Source: JAAELZ01 sp965237995
Lineage (GTDB): Bacteria; Pseudomonadota; Gammaproteobacteria; Arenicellales; Poriferihabitantaceae
Length of the DNA stretch: 64,000 nucleotides
Assembly (NCBI GenBank): GCA_965237995.1
Contig: CBDEGO010000003.1
Location: 806,001 to 870,000 of the forward strand
Direction: 5' to 3'
Shown here: piece after piece, positions 1 through 9,114 of the stretch
Numbering within the stretch: position 1 is the stretch's first letter
Layout of the letters: every line of letters begins with the position of its first letter
The notes under the pieces: model-generated
Told to the model about the DNA's origin: nothing
The model's database searches: none
The model's input: the letters and a program-made list of their open reading frames with translations, nothing else
Program-made: the position numbers and the translations under genes

Positions 1-970
1 CGGCGTTTCGTGTCTTGCGGCGTTCTTCAATTTCGAGCGTTAACTTGTGCTCTCTTAAGGAGCGCTCTACTTCAATGGCTTGCTCTTGCGAGATACGCGC
101 CTTTTCAACTTCTTCCTCCGCCTGGATCTGCGCTTCTTCCGCTTGACGGTCCTGTGATGCGCGTTCTACCGCCATCTCGGTACGTTCTTTTGATCTTTGC
201 TTTTCTATATCACGCTTCTGAGCGAGCTTTGAATATTCACTGTCTCTCTCTATATCAAGCGCTTGCTTTTCGGTTTCTAAATTCTTATTACGAATTTGAA
301 TTTTAGTGTCTTGCTCGATGTCATTACGCTTCTTCTTGCGCTTTTCAATTTGCTCAGTCAGTTGCGTTAAACCCTCTGCGTCAAACGCATTCGATGGGTT
401 AAAGGCTTCTAGCGGCGCTTGGTCTAAGCCCGTTAACGAAACCGCTTCTAGTTCAAGACCTGTTTGGTCCAGTGATTCTTCTACCAATACTTTGACGGCT
501 TTGACGTAGTCACCACGGTGTTCCTGGATTTCATCCATGCTCATTTTTGCCGCCACAATACCCAATGCATCAACAAAGCGGCCTTCGACTAACTCGCGCA
601 AGCCATCGGGCTCGAGCGTCCGTTTTCCCAAAGAACGGGCTGCGGTGGATACCGACTCTTCTGTCGGCGTTACGCGCACATAAAATTCTGCTTGTAGCTC
701 AACCCGCATTCGATTCTTGGTAATAAGCGATTTATCACCGCCACGCCGAACCTCTATACGCAAAGTGCGCATACCTACGGTTGTGATGTTATGAATGATC
801 GGCAAGACAAAGGCGCCACCACTGATAACGACCTTTTCTCCGCCTAATCCGCTTCGAACAAACGACACTTCCTTTGAAGAACGTCTGTATAGCCAATGCA
901 ATAAGTAAACAACAATGGCAATCGCCAAGCCAATTAGAATAATTACTGCAATAATATCTGCACCAGTCAT
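1..970 (-). CDS. Flotillin-like SPFH/band 7 membrane protein (YqiK type), 3-prime part cut by window edge
   Basis: The minus frame is open from the ATG at 970 to the window edge, so about 323 N-terminal residues are seen. It starts with MTGADIIAVIILIGLAIAIV, a single N-terminal membrane segment, followed by an SPFH/band 7 domain over roughly residues 40-200. A long charged coiled coil rich in E, K, R and Q follows from about residue 215, as in flotillins and YqiK. A GGAG ribosome site lies eight bases before the ATG, which supports this start. Flotillins form membrane microdomain scaffolds, and the target here is unknown. The C-terminal end lies outside the window. The rhodopsin gene follows upstream on the same strand, but a functional link is not shown. 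Confidence 0.85.
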   Translation of the reverse strand, partial: MTGADIIAVIILIGLAIAIVVYLLHWLYRRSSKEVSFVRSGLGGEKVVISGGAFVLPIIHNITTVGMRTLRIEVRRGGDKSLITKNRMRVELQAEFYVRVTPTEESVSTAARSLGKRTLEPDGLRELVEGRFVDALGIVAAKMSMDEIQEHRGDYVKAVKVLVEESLDQTGLELEAVSLTGLDQAPLEAFNPSNAFDAEGLTQLTEQIEKRKKKRNDIEQDTKIQIRNKNLETEKQALDIERDSEYSKLAQKRDIEKQRSKERTEMAVERASQDRQAEEAQIQAEEEVEKARISQEQAIEVERSLREHKLTLEIEERRKTRNA

Positions 971-1012
971 AGCGTTATGCTCCTAAGTATTTGTCTAAAT
1001 GTTTTCATTTCA

Positions 1013-1717
1013 TTAATGCCGAGATTGCGAGTGGCTGTCATTCATTGCCGCTCGGTAAACCACAAAACCAAAAATGATTTTGTTGAGGAAATCTGCGAGG
1101 TTATAGATAATGTTGAGGCTATTAGTGTCGACGCCGCCGCCTAAATGCTCAATGAAGTAGCCGAGCGGATAGATGGCCCAGCCAATGGTGACAATTAAGC
1201 GCAGGCCGTTAAATGCGAGGTGCGTTGACTCGTTGCCGCTTTCGGCGTTCACCCTCCCCGCTTCACCCATGTATAGCTCGCCTAAGATGTATAACCAGCC
1301 AACGAGACCGATTAAGAAACCCAGTGTTGCGCTCATGTAACCAGCCGCGCCGAGAAATTCACCTATCACCATCACTAACGAGCCAATAAGCAATCTCCAG
1401 AATAATGCTGTAGAGACTTTGGTGACCGCGGTTAGCACTACGTAGAACAGGACCACCTGCATGGGATGCGTTAACACCCAATCAACGTAACGCAGAATGA
1501 TGGGAGCCGTTCCCGTGCCCATCCACATTTCTTTGGTGTAGTGGTAATGGATGGCTGAAATTAACATCACGACACCCAGTAAGGTCATGGTGGTATGCCA
1601 CCGATTTGAAACCTTGTTGCGTTCAAGCAGGAAGAATATGGCTGCGCCAATCATGGCAATAGACAAGAGCCAAAACGAGCCTCCAACTACATCTGTCGGT
1701 AAGATTGTTTCGTTCAT
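1013..1717 (-). CDS. Microbial rhodopsin, proteorhodopsin family, lacking the carboxylate proton donor
   Basis: A seven-helix retinal protein of 234 residues. Helix C reads RYVDWVLTHPMQVVLFY, with Arg76, counterion Asp79 and Thr83. Helix B keeps the proteorhodopsin histidine (His57), and helix G has NLADFLNK with Asp209 and the retinal Lys213. By alignment with green proteorhodopsin, the cytoplasmic proton donor (Glu108 there) is Leu90 here. The spectral tuning position 105 is Gln87, the residue usually linked to blue absorption. The family pumps protons in light, but loss of the donor should slow reprotonation, so a slow pump or a sensor is possible. No retinal or carotenoid synthesis gene lies in this window. 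The flotillin-like gene is immediately downstream on the same strand. Confidence 0.93.
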   Translation of the reverse strand: MNETILPTDVVGGSFWLLSIAMIGAAIFFLLERNKVSNRWHTTMTLLGVVMLISAIHYHYTKEMWMGTGTAPIILRYVDWVLTHPMQVVLFYVVLTAVTKVSTALFWRLLIGSLVMVIGEFLGAAGYMSATLGFLIGLVGWLYILGELYMGEAGRVNAESGNESTHLAFNGLRLIVTIGWAIYPLGYFIEHLGGGVDTNSLNIIYNLADFLNKIIFGFVVYRAAMNDSHSQSRH

Positions 1718-1975
1718 TGGATTTGTACGGTCTCTTTCATTTCGATCGCAGGTAACGATTAACGAGCAGATATCGCGATATTCTTAACCACAATAACTAT
1801 TAAAACTGAGCCAGCAACGCGCCAAAAAGACGCATACAGCGCTTAGTCAGTGAGCCATTTATAAATAAATAACTTCGGTATATATATCATTAGACATATA
1901 TACAGTCAATAGTATAGGTTATGAAACGAGCACCCCAGGAGATGGGCGCTTTAAAGAAACCATGGCGGGGCCTTA

Positions 1976-2989
1976 TCAGTTCATATTGAGGATCAGCCGT
2001 CGCCGAAAGTTGTCAGCAATAATTGCGACAACCAACAACACGCCGATTACGACCATTTGTAGGTAGGAGTTGATACGTAGCAAGTTCATGCCGTTCTGGA
2101 TCAGGATGATAAAGATCGCGCCGAGTACCACATTCGATAAGCGGCCTATCCCCCCTAGTAGGCTCACACCACCAATGGCGCAGGCCGCAATCGATAACAG
2201 CGGGTATTCTGAGCCTATATTGGATTCGCCGCTTTCCAGCCGAGCGGTCAGCAACAAAGCTGCAATGCCAGTGATTACAGACGAGATAAAGTAGGCACTG
2301 AATAGATAAAAGCGCGTGTTAATGCCAGACAAGCCCGCTGCTCTGATATTGCCGCCGATGGCGTAGAGATATCTTCCCATTGGCGTCCAATTGAAAAACA
2401 CGTACATGAAAGCTACACAAATGGCGGTGATCCATACTGGGATAGCGATACCAAACAGTTCGCCATAACCAAATATATTGGCAAAAGATTCTGGTACACC
2501 ATAGATGGGCGTTCCGCCAGTAATGGTTAATGCCAAGCCAAACACGATGGACGACATTGCCAAGGTCATGACAAATGGCGGTACGCGAAATAACGCCACA
2601 CCGATGCCGTTGATAGTACCGATGCTGACGCTGGCGCCTAGGCCTGCTAGGCAACCGAGCAGCACCGACTCCCAACCAGAGCCGTAGCCCGACCACAATG
2701 CTACCATAGTCATTGAAGAGATTACTGACGTCATCGCTAGCATCACGCCTACTGATAAATCTAAACCCGCGGTGAGCATAACCACCATTTGCGCCATTGA
2801 AACCAACACCAAATAAGTGGATTGGCGAGAAATACCAAACAAGTTTCTTTGTGTTAAAAAGTTCTCGTTGGTCAGACTAAAGCCGATAACCGCTATACCT
2901 AAAAACCACGGTAAAACGCCCGCTTTAACAAACAGCATGGTCGCGGCCTTTTTAACTCTGCCAAATGGCGTAATTGATTCAGTTTCCAT
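1976..2989 (-). CDS. ABC transporter permease, ribose/sugar (RbsC) type
   Basis: A 337-residue integral membrane protein with about eight to ten hydrophobic segments and the BPD_transp_2 pattern (GLDLSVG, ARLESGESNIGSEYPLLSIA, GGVSLLGGIGR) of RbsC/MglC-type permeases. It is the last gene of a three-gene minus-strand operon (binding protein, ATPase, permease) with short gaps of 20-37 bases. It should form the inner-membrane channel for whatever the TorT-like binding protein carries. The substrate cannot be read from the permease. Confidence 0.9.
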   Translation of the reverse strand: METESITPFGRVKKAATMLFVKAGVLPWFLGIAVIGFSLTNENFLTQRNLFGISRQSTYLVLVSMAQMVVMLTAGLDLSVGVMLAMTSVISSMTMVALWSGYGSGWESVLLGCLAGLGASVSIGTINGIGVALFRVPPFVMTLAMSSIVFGLALTITGGTPIYGVPESFANIFGYGELFGIAIPVWITAICVAFMYVFFNWTPMGRYLYAIGGNIRAAGLSGINTRFYLFSAYFISSVITGIAALLLTARLESGESNIGSEYPLLSIAACAIGGVSLLGGIGRLSNVVLGAIFIILIQNGMNLLRINSYLQMVVIGVLLVVAIIADNFRRRLILNMN

Positions 2990-3009
2990 TGTTTAATTCT
3001 ATGTGATTT

Positions 3010-4623
3010 CTATGAATCGAAAAAATAGCTTAGTAATTTTTGTTCTGACATCTCATCTCGTGTGAACTCTGCTCGTAGCTCTCCGCGGTGCATGACGTAA
3101 GAGCGATGGGTCAGATTCACTATCTCTGATAAATCAGATGAGATTAGCAATACGCCTGCCCCTGCTTCACAAACGTCTCTGATTAATCTATAGATGGCCG
3201 CGCGAGCGCCTATATCTACGCCTACCGTGGGTTCATCTAGAATAAATAATTTCACGTCCCGAACCAGGCTTTTAGCCACCAGCACTTTTTGCTGATTACC
3301 GCCAGAAAGGTGTTCCAGTGGGCGTTCGATAAATGAGGCGCTCATACCCAAACGATGAGAGACGTCGGTGACAATCTCTTTTTCGCCCTGCCTATCAAGC
3401 AAGAAGCCGCTGGAGAATTTTGACAATCCCAATGACGTTAAGGAGACATTTTCGCGAACATTTTGGTTCATCACCAAGCCTTCTTCCCGTCGATCAGAAG
3501 GCAGATACAACATGCCTCTGTCGAGCATGGCGCGAGGATTTAGGTCGTTAATCTTTTTGGTGTCATCATAAATTGCATCATCTAAATAGCTTATTTTTCC
3601 AGAGCGAATCGCGTTGAGGCCAAAACAGGTGCGACCGATCTGAGATTTACCTGAACCGACCAGGCCCGCTATTCCCACGACTTCGCCAGCGTGGACGTTA
3701 ATAGAGACATCACTGATGTCGTTTCGCGATAGGTTCAAATGCTCTATATCCAACAACAACCGACCCGACTGGTTATTGATGGCCGGGAAGACTCGTTCAA
3801 TTTTTCTACCGATAGTCAATTCAACCAAGCGTTCTTCCGTAATGTCTTTAATCGGCACAGTAGACACCAATTTACCATCTCGTAATATCGAAATTCGGTC
3901 GCCAATGCGGTAAATCTCACTGGTGCGATGCGTAATGTAAACCACCCCAATCCCCTCGCGCTTTAACACTTCGATCATCGAATACAGCTGCACGGCTTCA
4001 AGCTCTGTAAGCGAAGCGGTAGGCTCATCTAGAATCATGATCGAAGGCTTGGTGCGAAAAGCCTTGGCAATTTCAACCATCTGTTGCTCTGCACGCGAAA
4101 GGTGCATGACGTTTTGCTTAGGGTCTAGATCAAAAGCCAAACTATCTAAGGTTTCTTGAGCGCGCTGATGTAGCGCTTGTTTTTTTAAAAATGGCCCCGC
4201 GAGCATTTCAGAGCCTAGAAATAGATTCTCCTCCACAGTGAGTTGTGGAATAAGTGAGAACTCTTGAAAAACGGTACTGATACCCAGCTCTCTGGCATGT
4301 TGAACGGAACCGATCACCACCTCTTCATCGTTAAGCATGATCTTGCCTGAAGTCGGCTTAACCACCCCTGCCATGATTTGGATAAGCGTAGACTTTCCAG
4401 CCCCGTTTTCACCGAACAAGATATGAATCTCTCCTGGCCTGACGTCCATAGTGACTTTGTCTAGCGCGAGCGTTCCAGGGAAATGCTTACTTATTTTTTT
4501 TAAGCGCAGTAATGGCCCCCCTATCGGTACGCTAACCGGCTCCTTTGTACTTGGGCTTGATACCAACGGATGTTTTACCCGCTGATCATCAAATGTTTGG
4601 CGACTTTTGAATCTAAGCTTCAC
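3010..4623 (-). CDS. ABC transporter ATP-binding protein, double-domain RbsA/MglA type
   Basis: A 537-residue protein with two fused nucleotide-binding domains. The first has Walker A GENGAGKST (around residue 72), signature LSRAEQQMVEIAKAF and Walker B IMILDEPTASL. The second has GLVGSGKSQIGR (around 317), LSGGNQQKVLVAKSL and LFILDEPTVGVD. As in RbsA, the second Walker A departs from the consensus and is probably the weaker site. An N-terminal extension of about 35 residues before the first domain is longer than usual. It powers uptake with the adjacent permease (20 bases downstream) and the upstream binding protein (gap 37 bases). Confidence 0.93.
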   Translation of the reverse strand: MKLRFKSRQTFDDQRVKHPLVSSPSTKEPVSVPIGGPLLRLKKISKHFPGTLALDKVTMDVRPGEIHILFGENGAGKSTLIQIMAGVVKPTSGKIMLNDEEVVIGSVQHARELGISTVFQEFSLIPQLTVEENLFLGSEMLAGPFLKKQALHQRAQETLDSLAFDLDPKQNVMHLSRAEQQMVEIAKAFRTKPSIMILDEPTASLTELEAVQLYSMIEVLKREGIGVVYITHRTSEIYRIGDRISILRDGKLVSTVPIKDITEERLVELTIGRKIERVFPAINNQSGRLLLDIEHLNLSRNDISDVSINVHAGEVVGIAGLVGSGKSQIGRTCFGLNAIRSGKISYLDDAIYDDTKKINDLNPRAMLDRGMLYLPSDRREEGLVMNQNVRENVSLTSLGLSKFSSGFLLDRQGEKEIVTDVSHRLGMSASFIERPLEHLSGGNQQKVLVAKSLVRDVKLFILDEPTVGVDIGARAAIYRLIRDVCEAGAGVLLISSDLSEIVNLTHRSYVMHRGELRAEFTRDEMSEQKLLSYFFDS

Positions 4624-4660
4624 CTAATGCTCCCTAACCATTAACTTGATGCATATAAAT

Positions 4661-5893
4661 CTAATTCACGGAGAACTTCGGTATCCACCCCGGTGGCGCC
4701 AAGGTGGCTGAAGTATCAAAATTTGCGACTGAGTCGGGCGTGACAATAACGAACAATGGTTGCGCATGTTCGATAATCCGCCCTGTATCGTTATATTCCA
4801 TTCGACCACCGGTTGCCATGGGCTTTTGCTCTAGCAGTCTTACCGCTTGGTCAATCGCGATTCTGGCTTGCGTCACCATTTGATCAGACGGGGCCATCGC
4901 CACCACGCCCCTTTTGAGAAATATATGCATGCCCGGTGTGTAGTAATACGCAACCAGCTTGATTTGTTTTTGTAAGCCTCTTTGACGAATCGCACCCACC
5001 GCACCTTCTATGGTGGTGGCTGTTCCTACAATGTAGTCAAGTTCTACGTCTTCACCAGACGTCATGGTTTGTAAAATATTCTCCACCAGCTCTAGCTGAA
5101 TAGCCTTGCCAGTATCTCCCCAGCGCGTTTCTAAAATTTCTACGTTGGTCCCTTCGATGGCTGCCCGACAACCTTTGTCTCCATCTACCGACCAACCTGC
5201 ACCCGGAGGCCCTGGAAACCAAACAATGCGCACCTTTCCTTCATGCGTAACTGGCTGATCAGCCACCCACTTACACGAAACAAAACCCATGTTGTAAAAA
5301 CTTTGCAGCGAGTTTGCGTCAACTTCGGTATTGAGGCCGGTGATGATTACTACCACCGGTATGCCTTTAGCGCGTATTACGTCGATTTGCTTGGCATTTC
5401 CATCTCTTGATATAGGGGCAATAACCAAGGCTTCTGCACCGTTAGCCATGCAGTCTTCAACCTGATTTAGCTGTCTTTCTAGGTTGGTGTAACCACCTGC
5501 TTCAACCAAGGTTATTTTTTGTCCTAAGCGCCTGCCTTCAGAAATAATACCGTAGGCCACGCCCGCAAAGTAAGAATCTTTCATATGCGGAAATGATACG
5601 CATATATGGTGCCTAGTAGAGACGTCTGCCAAATTTAAAGGGACATAATCGACTAATTCCAACAACTCAGCACGGTTACGTGGGTCGGTCCAGCAATTGA
5701 AATCTCCATCGGTACAGGCAGGATTGTAGACATTGATGCGAGTCGGCCACCATGCCTGTTCTTGAGCTAGCGAAGGCGTCACTAGAAGCGTACTGAAAAT
5801 CAAACCTAGGATACACACAGACAATTGACTACTAGCTAAATAGTTAATGAACCCCCTAGAACTGTTCGCTTTAATAGGCTGTTTTATTGTCAT
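4661..5893 (-). CDS. TorT-like periplasmic substrate-binding protein
   Basis: A 410-residue exported protein. The signal peptide hydrophobic stretch spans about residues 24-43, with cleavage near SLAQ. Beyond it lies a periplasmic-binding-protein fold resembling E. coli TorT more than ribose-binding proteins: shared stretches include MKDSYFAGVAYG, LVEAGGYTNLERQ and VAMAPSDQMV. TorT detects trimethylamine N-oxide together with the TorS kinase. Here the homologue heads an ABC operon and lies divergent (gap about 120 bases) from a response regulator, with a hybrid kinase beyond. It may serve both transport and sensing. The segment between the signal peptide and the TorT-like part (residues about 45-95, with four Cys) is longer than in TorT. 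The ligand is unknown. Confidence 0.82.
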   Translation of the reverse strand: MTIKQPIKANSSRGFINYLASSQLSVCILGLIFSTLLVTPSLAQEQAWWPTRINVYNPACTDGDFNCWTDPRNRAELLELVDYVPLNLADVSTRHHICVSFPHMKDSYFAGVAYGIISEGRRLGQKITLVEAGGYTNLERQLNQVEDCMANGAEALVIAPISRDGNAKQIDVIRAKGIPVVVIITGLNTEVDANSLQSFYNMGFVSCKWVADQPVTHEGKVRIVWFPGPPGAGWSVDGDKGCRAAIEGTNVEILETRWGDTGKAIQLELVENILQTMTSGEDVELDYIVGTATTIEGAVGAIRQRGLQKQIKLVAYYYTPGMHIFLKRGVVAMAPSDQMVTQARIAIDQAVRLLEQKPMATGGRMEYNDTGRIIEHAQPLFVIVTPDSVANFDTSATLAPPGWIPKFSVN

Positions 5894-6013
5894 TGAATCT
5901 CAGCAAGGCCCTAGTAGGTTGAAACAAATGCTGTAATTGCTCTGAATTGCAGTCTACATTGTACTAGCGCAAACGATATAATCATTGGTATTAATCGGTC
6001 GCAGGTATTAAGT

Positions 6014-6751
6014 GTGACACGGTTTTACCCAAACTTCACATCTAATTTTTTTGGCACAACTTTAAGCATGGCAGAATTGAGTAGCGAAAACAGTCCAGAA
6101 CAAGCTAAATTAAACATTCTAGTCGCTGACGATCACGCACTAGTACGAGGCGGTTTGTCTCTACTTATTGACATGGCAAAGCCAGGCTCTCAAGTCATCG
6201 AAGCAAATAACCTAGAAAGAGCAAAAGAACACCTTTCACAAAGCTCTTCTGTCGACTTAATGTTGCTTGATTTGATGATGCCAGGAATGCAAGGCATTGA
6301 CGGCATACGGTCGCTCAGCAGCGAATGGCCTGGCGTTCCTATCATTATTGTCTCGGTAACTGAAGATGCCAACACCATTCGTCAATCACTCGCCGCCGGG
6401 GCGATGGGGTATATCCCCAAATCCTCTGAGCCCAATGTCACTATCAGCGCGATGAAGTTGGTGTTAGATGGCGGCGTTTACATACCGCCGCACGTGCTGT
6501 CACAAGCTGCCGATACGGACATTGGGAAGAACGTGTCTGGCGCTGAAACTGAAAAAGGCATTTTATCGCGCCGCCAATTGGAGGTACTAAGATTGATCCA
6601 ATCAGGTAAATCAAATAATGCCATTGCCGAGGAGCTCGGGCTTTCTACCGGCACCGTCAAAATGCATGTGTCCGGAATATTCAAAAAACTGAAGGTGTCG
6701 AATCGAACTGAAGCGGTAGCGATTTATTCTCAACTTGAGAGCGAAGCTTAG
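6014..6751 (+). CDS. NarL/LuxR-family response regulator
   Basis: Receiver domain at residues about 33-150 with acidic pair Asp39/Asp40, phospho-acceptor Asp86 (LMLLDLMMPGMQG) and conserved Lys137. A LuxR-type HTH spans about residues 184-240 (LSRRQLEVLRLIQSGKSNNA). The frame can start at GTG 6014, with AGGT about eight bases upstream, or at ATG 6068 (residue 19, MAELSSEN). The second removes a non-conserved leader and is equally plausible. It converges with the hybrid kinase gene 41 bases downstream, its likely partner, and diverges from the binding-protein gene it may control. Confidence 0.92.
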   Translation: MTRFYPNFTSNFFGTTLSMAELSSENSPEQAKLNILVADDHALVRGGLSLLIDMAKPGSQVIEANNLERAKEHLSQSSSVDLMLLDLMMPGMQGIDGIRSLSSEWPGVPIIIVSVTEDANTIRQSLAAGAMGYIPKSSEPNVTISAMKLVLDGGVYIPPHVLSQAADTDIGKNVSGAETEKGILSRRQLEVLRLIQSGKSNNAIAEELGLSTGTVKMHVSGIFKKLKVSNRTEAVAIYSQLESEA

Positions 6752-6791
6752 TCACTAGCGTTAGAAGCCTTAATCTGTCCGCCTAAAAAGT

Positions 6792-8828
6792 CTAGGAACT
6801 GTGCTGAACACTAATCAAGTGCGAGATTAACGCCCTAAGCTTTGCGGGTTGCACTGGTTTACACAACACTTGATGCCCCTCGCTGGCGATCGCATCGAGA
6901 TTACTTTCTTGCACATCTCCCGTTACCACAATGCTGGGGATCGCATCACCCACCATTCGCTGCACGTGACCAATCACTTCAACGCCATCCGCCCCTCCGG
7001 GCAATCGATAGTCGGCCAAAATCAAATTGGGCGGCGTCGCACTATGTTTCTCCATCACCTCGTTAACTTCCTGCAAGCTGCCCCCGCTGATAACGTCACA
7101 GCCCCACGAAGTTAGCAAATTTTGGGTCGATTTCAAAGCGTCCAAATCGTCTTCAACAAGCAAAATACGCTGTCCGGACAGGCTCTTGGTCATATGCTCT
7201 AGCGTTAACGACTCAATGGCTTTACCCGCTGCTATTGACCCTAGCTCCACCAGTACCGCAAATCGCGACCCTTGGCCGAACAATGAATCACATTCTATGT
7301 CATGGGAGAGGCATACTGCCAAGCGCCGAGCAATCGCTAAGCCCAAACCCAGGCCTTTGCTGCGGTCTCTTTCAGCATTGTCGATCTGATGAAAATCGTC
7401 AAATATGGCCGTGGTTTGGTTTTCCGGTATGCCTTGCCCAGTATCCCATACTTCGATTGACACCCTATCATCCCGACGACGAACGCCCAGTAATATTCTG
7501 CCTTCATGCGTGTAGCGAATAGCATTGGAAATAAAGTTACCTAAGATGCGCTCTAGCAATACCGGGTCACTCCTCACCGCAAGGCTAGATGGAATAACTT
7601 GGAAGTCCAGGCCCTTTTCACGCGCTGCTGGTGCAAATTCTCTAAATGCGCGGCTTAAAATTTCTTCAACCAAAAAGTCTTCCTTTTTCGGTTCAATCGC
7701 ACCGGCTTCGAGTTGAGATACATCGAGCAAGGCACTGAGTAACCGTGCGGTGGAGATGGATACGGCATCAATATCGTCAACAATACTGAGGGTTTCGACA
7801 TTATCCATTTTGTGACGCAGTGCTGCAATGTACATTTGCATTGCGTGCAAGGGTTGTCGTAAATCGTGGCTGGCCGAAGCTAAAAACATCGACTTGGCGC
7901 GGTTGGCTCTTTCTGCCTCCTCTTTGGCATCGTGTAAATCTCTGCCCTGATTCCATAAATCATGTTTAAGGCGATTAAAGCTGCGGCTCATTCGGCCTAA
8001 TTCATCACCTCTTACCATCAAACTCCTTTCAAATTCAGACTCTTCTACCTTCTGAGTCGCAGTAAAGGTGTTAATCGTGTCAGTCAGTAACTGCAGGGGT
8101 TTGGAAATGTTGCGCCGAATAATCAGCAGTTTCATGGTGATGAAAAACAATACCGCTGCCAGTATTGTTAATACGATAAAACCGGTAGCGATGCGCTTAA
8201 CGTACACCGCGTGTCGGGTAGTTTCACCACGAACTAATTCAAGCTTTTGTGTTAAGCCGTCGAGCCTGCTCATGATCTCCTGTTCACTGCTCTCTATGGC
8301 GCGCAGCATCTTCATCTTTATGTAGAAGTTCGGTGTTTTTAGGTCTTCCAGCAAGCGCGTTACTAGCGAGTCATAGTTTTGAATATCTCGTCGCAGATCA
8401 AATAAAGACTGAATCAAACCCTGGCTGTTTAGAGATATAGCGTTGTCATTTTGGTCGCTTAACGCTACTGATTTACGAATGAATTTTTCTGCAGACTGGA
8501 TTCGGCTCTGAATTTCTTTTTCGCCTTCTTCATAGGCCGCGACAGATTTTTCAGCCAGTTCACTGGAGTAAATATAGCCTAGACTTGCATTAAGAATAAG
8601 TTCCTTGGTCACCAATCTCCTTTTCAAAAACTGCGACCGGATATTTTCTATGGAAATATGCAAAGGCAACGCCACTTCGGCAATTTGTTCAACCTGCTCT
8701 CCCACACTTTTCACTTGGGACGCGGCTACAAAGGCTACGATCAAAAAGCCAATTATCTCGATAACAATCAAGGAAAATATTTTTTGATCCAAAGAGAATC
8801 GATTGAATGTTTTTTTAATGCCTTGCAA
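6792..8828 (-). CDS. Hybrid sensor histidine kinase with HAMP and C-terminal receiver
   Basis: A 678-residue membrane kinase. TM1 is about residues 17-37 and TM2 about 213-236, flanking a helical periplasmic sensor of about 175 residues. HAMP spans about 237-292. HisKA has phospho-acceptor His321 in ASHDLRQPLHAMQ. The ATPase domain has the N box (NFISNAIRYT, Asn431/Asn435), DTGQGIP at 462-468 and a GLGLGLAIARR lid. The receiver at about 553-672 has Asp606 and Lys657. The HDLRQPL box is typical of a kinase group often found with alcohol-oxidation regulators. It has no HPt domain, unlike TorS, so phosphate must pass to the response regulator by another route. It converges with that regulator gene. 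Confidence 0.93.
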   Translation of the reverse strand: MQGIKKTFNRFSLDQKIFSLIVIEIIGFLIVAFVAASQVKSVGEQVEQIAEVALPLHISIENIRSQFLKRRLVTKELILNASLGYIYSSELAEKSVAAYEEGEKEIQSRIQSAEKFIRKSVALSDQNDNAISLNSQGLIQSLFDLRRDIQNYDSLVTRLLEDLKTPNFYIKMKMLRAIESSEQEIMSRLDGLTQKLELVRGETTRHAVYVKRIATGFIVLTILAAVLFFITMKLLIIRRNISKPLQLLTDTINTFTATQKVEESEFERSLMVRGDELGRMSRSFNRLKHDLWNQGRDLHDAKEEAERANRAKSMFLASASHDLRQPLHAMQMYIAALRHKMDNVETLSIVDDIDAVSISTARLLSALLDVSQLEAGAIEPKKEDFLVEEILSRAFREFAPAAREKGLDFQVIPSSLAVRSDPVLLERILGNFISNAIRYTHEGRILLGVRRRDDRVSIEVWDTGQGIPENQTTAIFDDFHQIDNAERDRSKGLGLGLAIARRLAVCLSHDIECDSLFGQGSRFAVLVELGSIAAGKAIESLTLEHMTKSLSGQRILLVEDDLDALKSTQNLLTSWGCDVISGGSLQEVNEVMEKHSATPPNLILADYRLPGGADGVEVIGHVQRMVGDAIPSIVVTGDVQESNLDAIASEGHQVLCKPVQPAKLRALISHLISVQHSS

Positions 8829-9114
8829 CAGAATAATTTTTAGAATGAATCAAAACAACCTACTTTAGTGCAATAACCCAAGAGAACTCTCAAAGGGAAT
8901 TCCCAAGTTGGAGCCGCCATAGCTAGATGACTTCAATTTAAGATAGGCCGCCTGACACTCTGATTGCATTCAACCTAGACAAAAGTAATACCCTAACGTA
9001 GGATATAGTCTACTCTAAATGGCAACTCCTTTTCGATAACAACTTTATGTAAGGCCAAGTCATATGCATTAAGGATATGACCATTCAAACTCAATTAAAT
9101 AGCGATAGTTAATT
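8829..9114. other. Intergenic region between divergent kinase and dehydrogenase genes
   Basis: This 286-base AT-rich stretch must contain the promoters for both divergent genes. I see no gene, strong palindrome or RNA structure in it. Confidence 0.5.

Noticed and set aside
1013..1717. Sodium- or chloride-pumping rhodopsin
   Set aside because: These use NDQ or NTQ in helix C; here the counterion Asp79 and Thr83 of the proteorhodopsin class are kept.
5894..6013. TorR-type binding boxes between the binding protein and regulator genes
   Set aside because: The 120-base gap has no repeated decamer that I can recognise.
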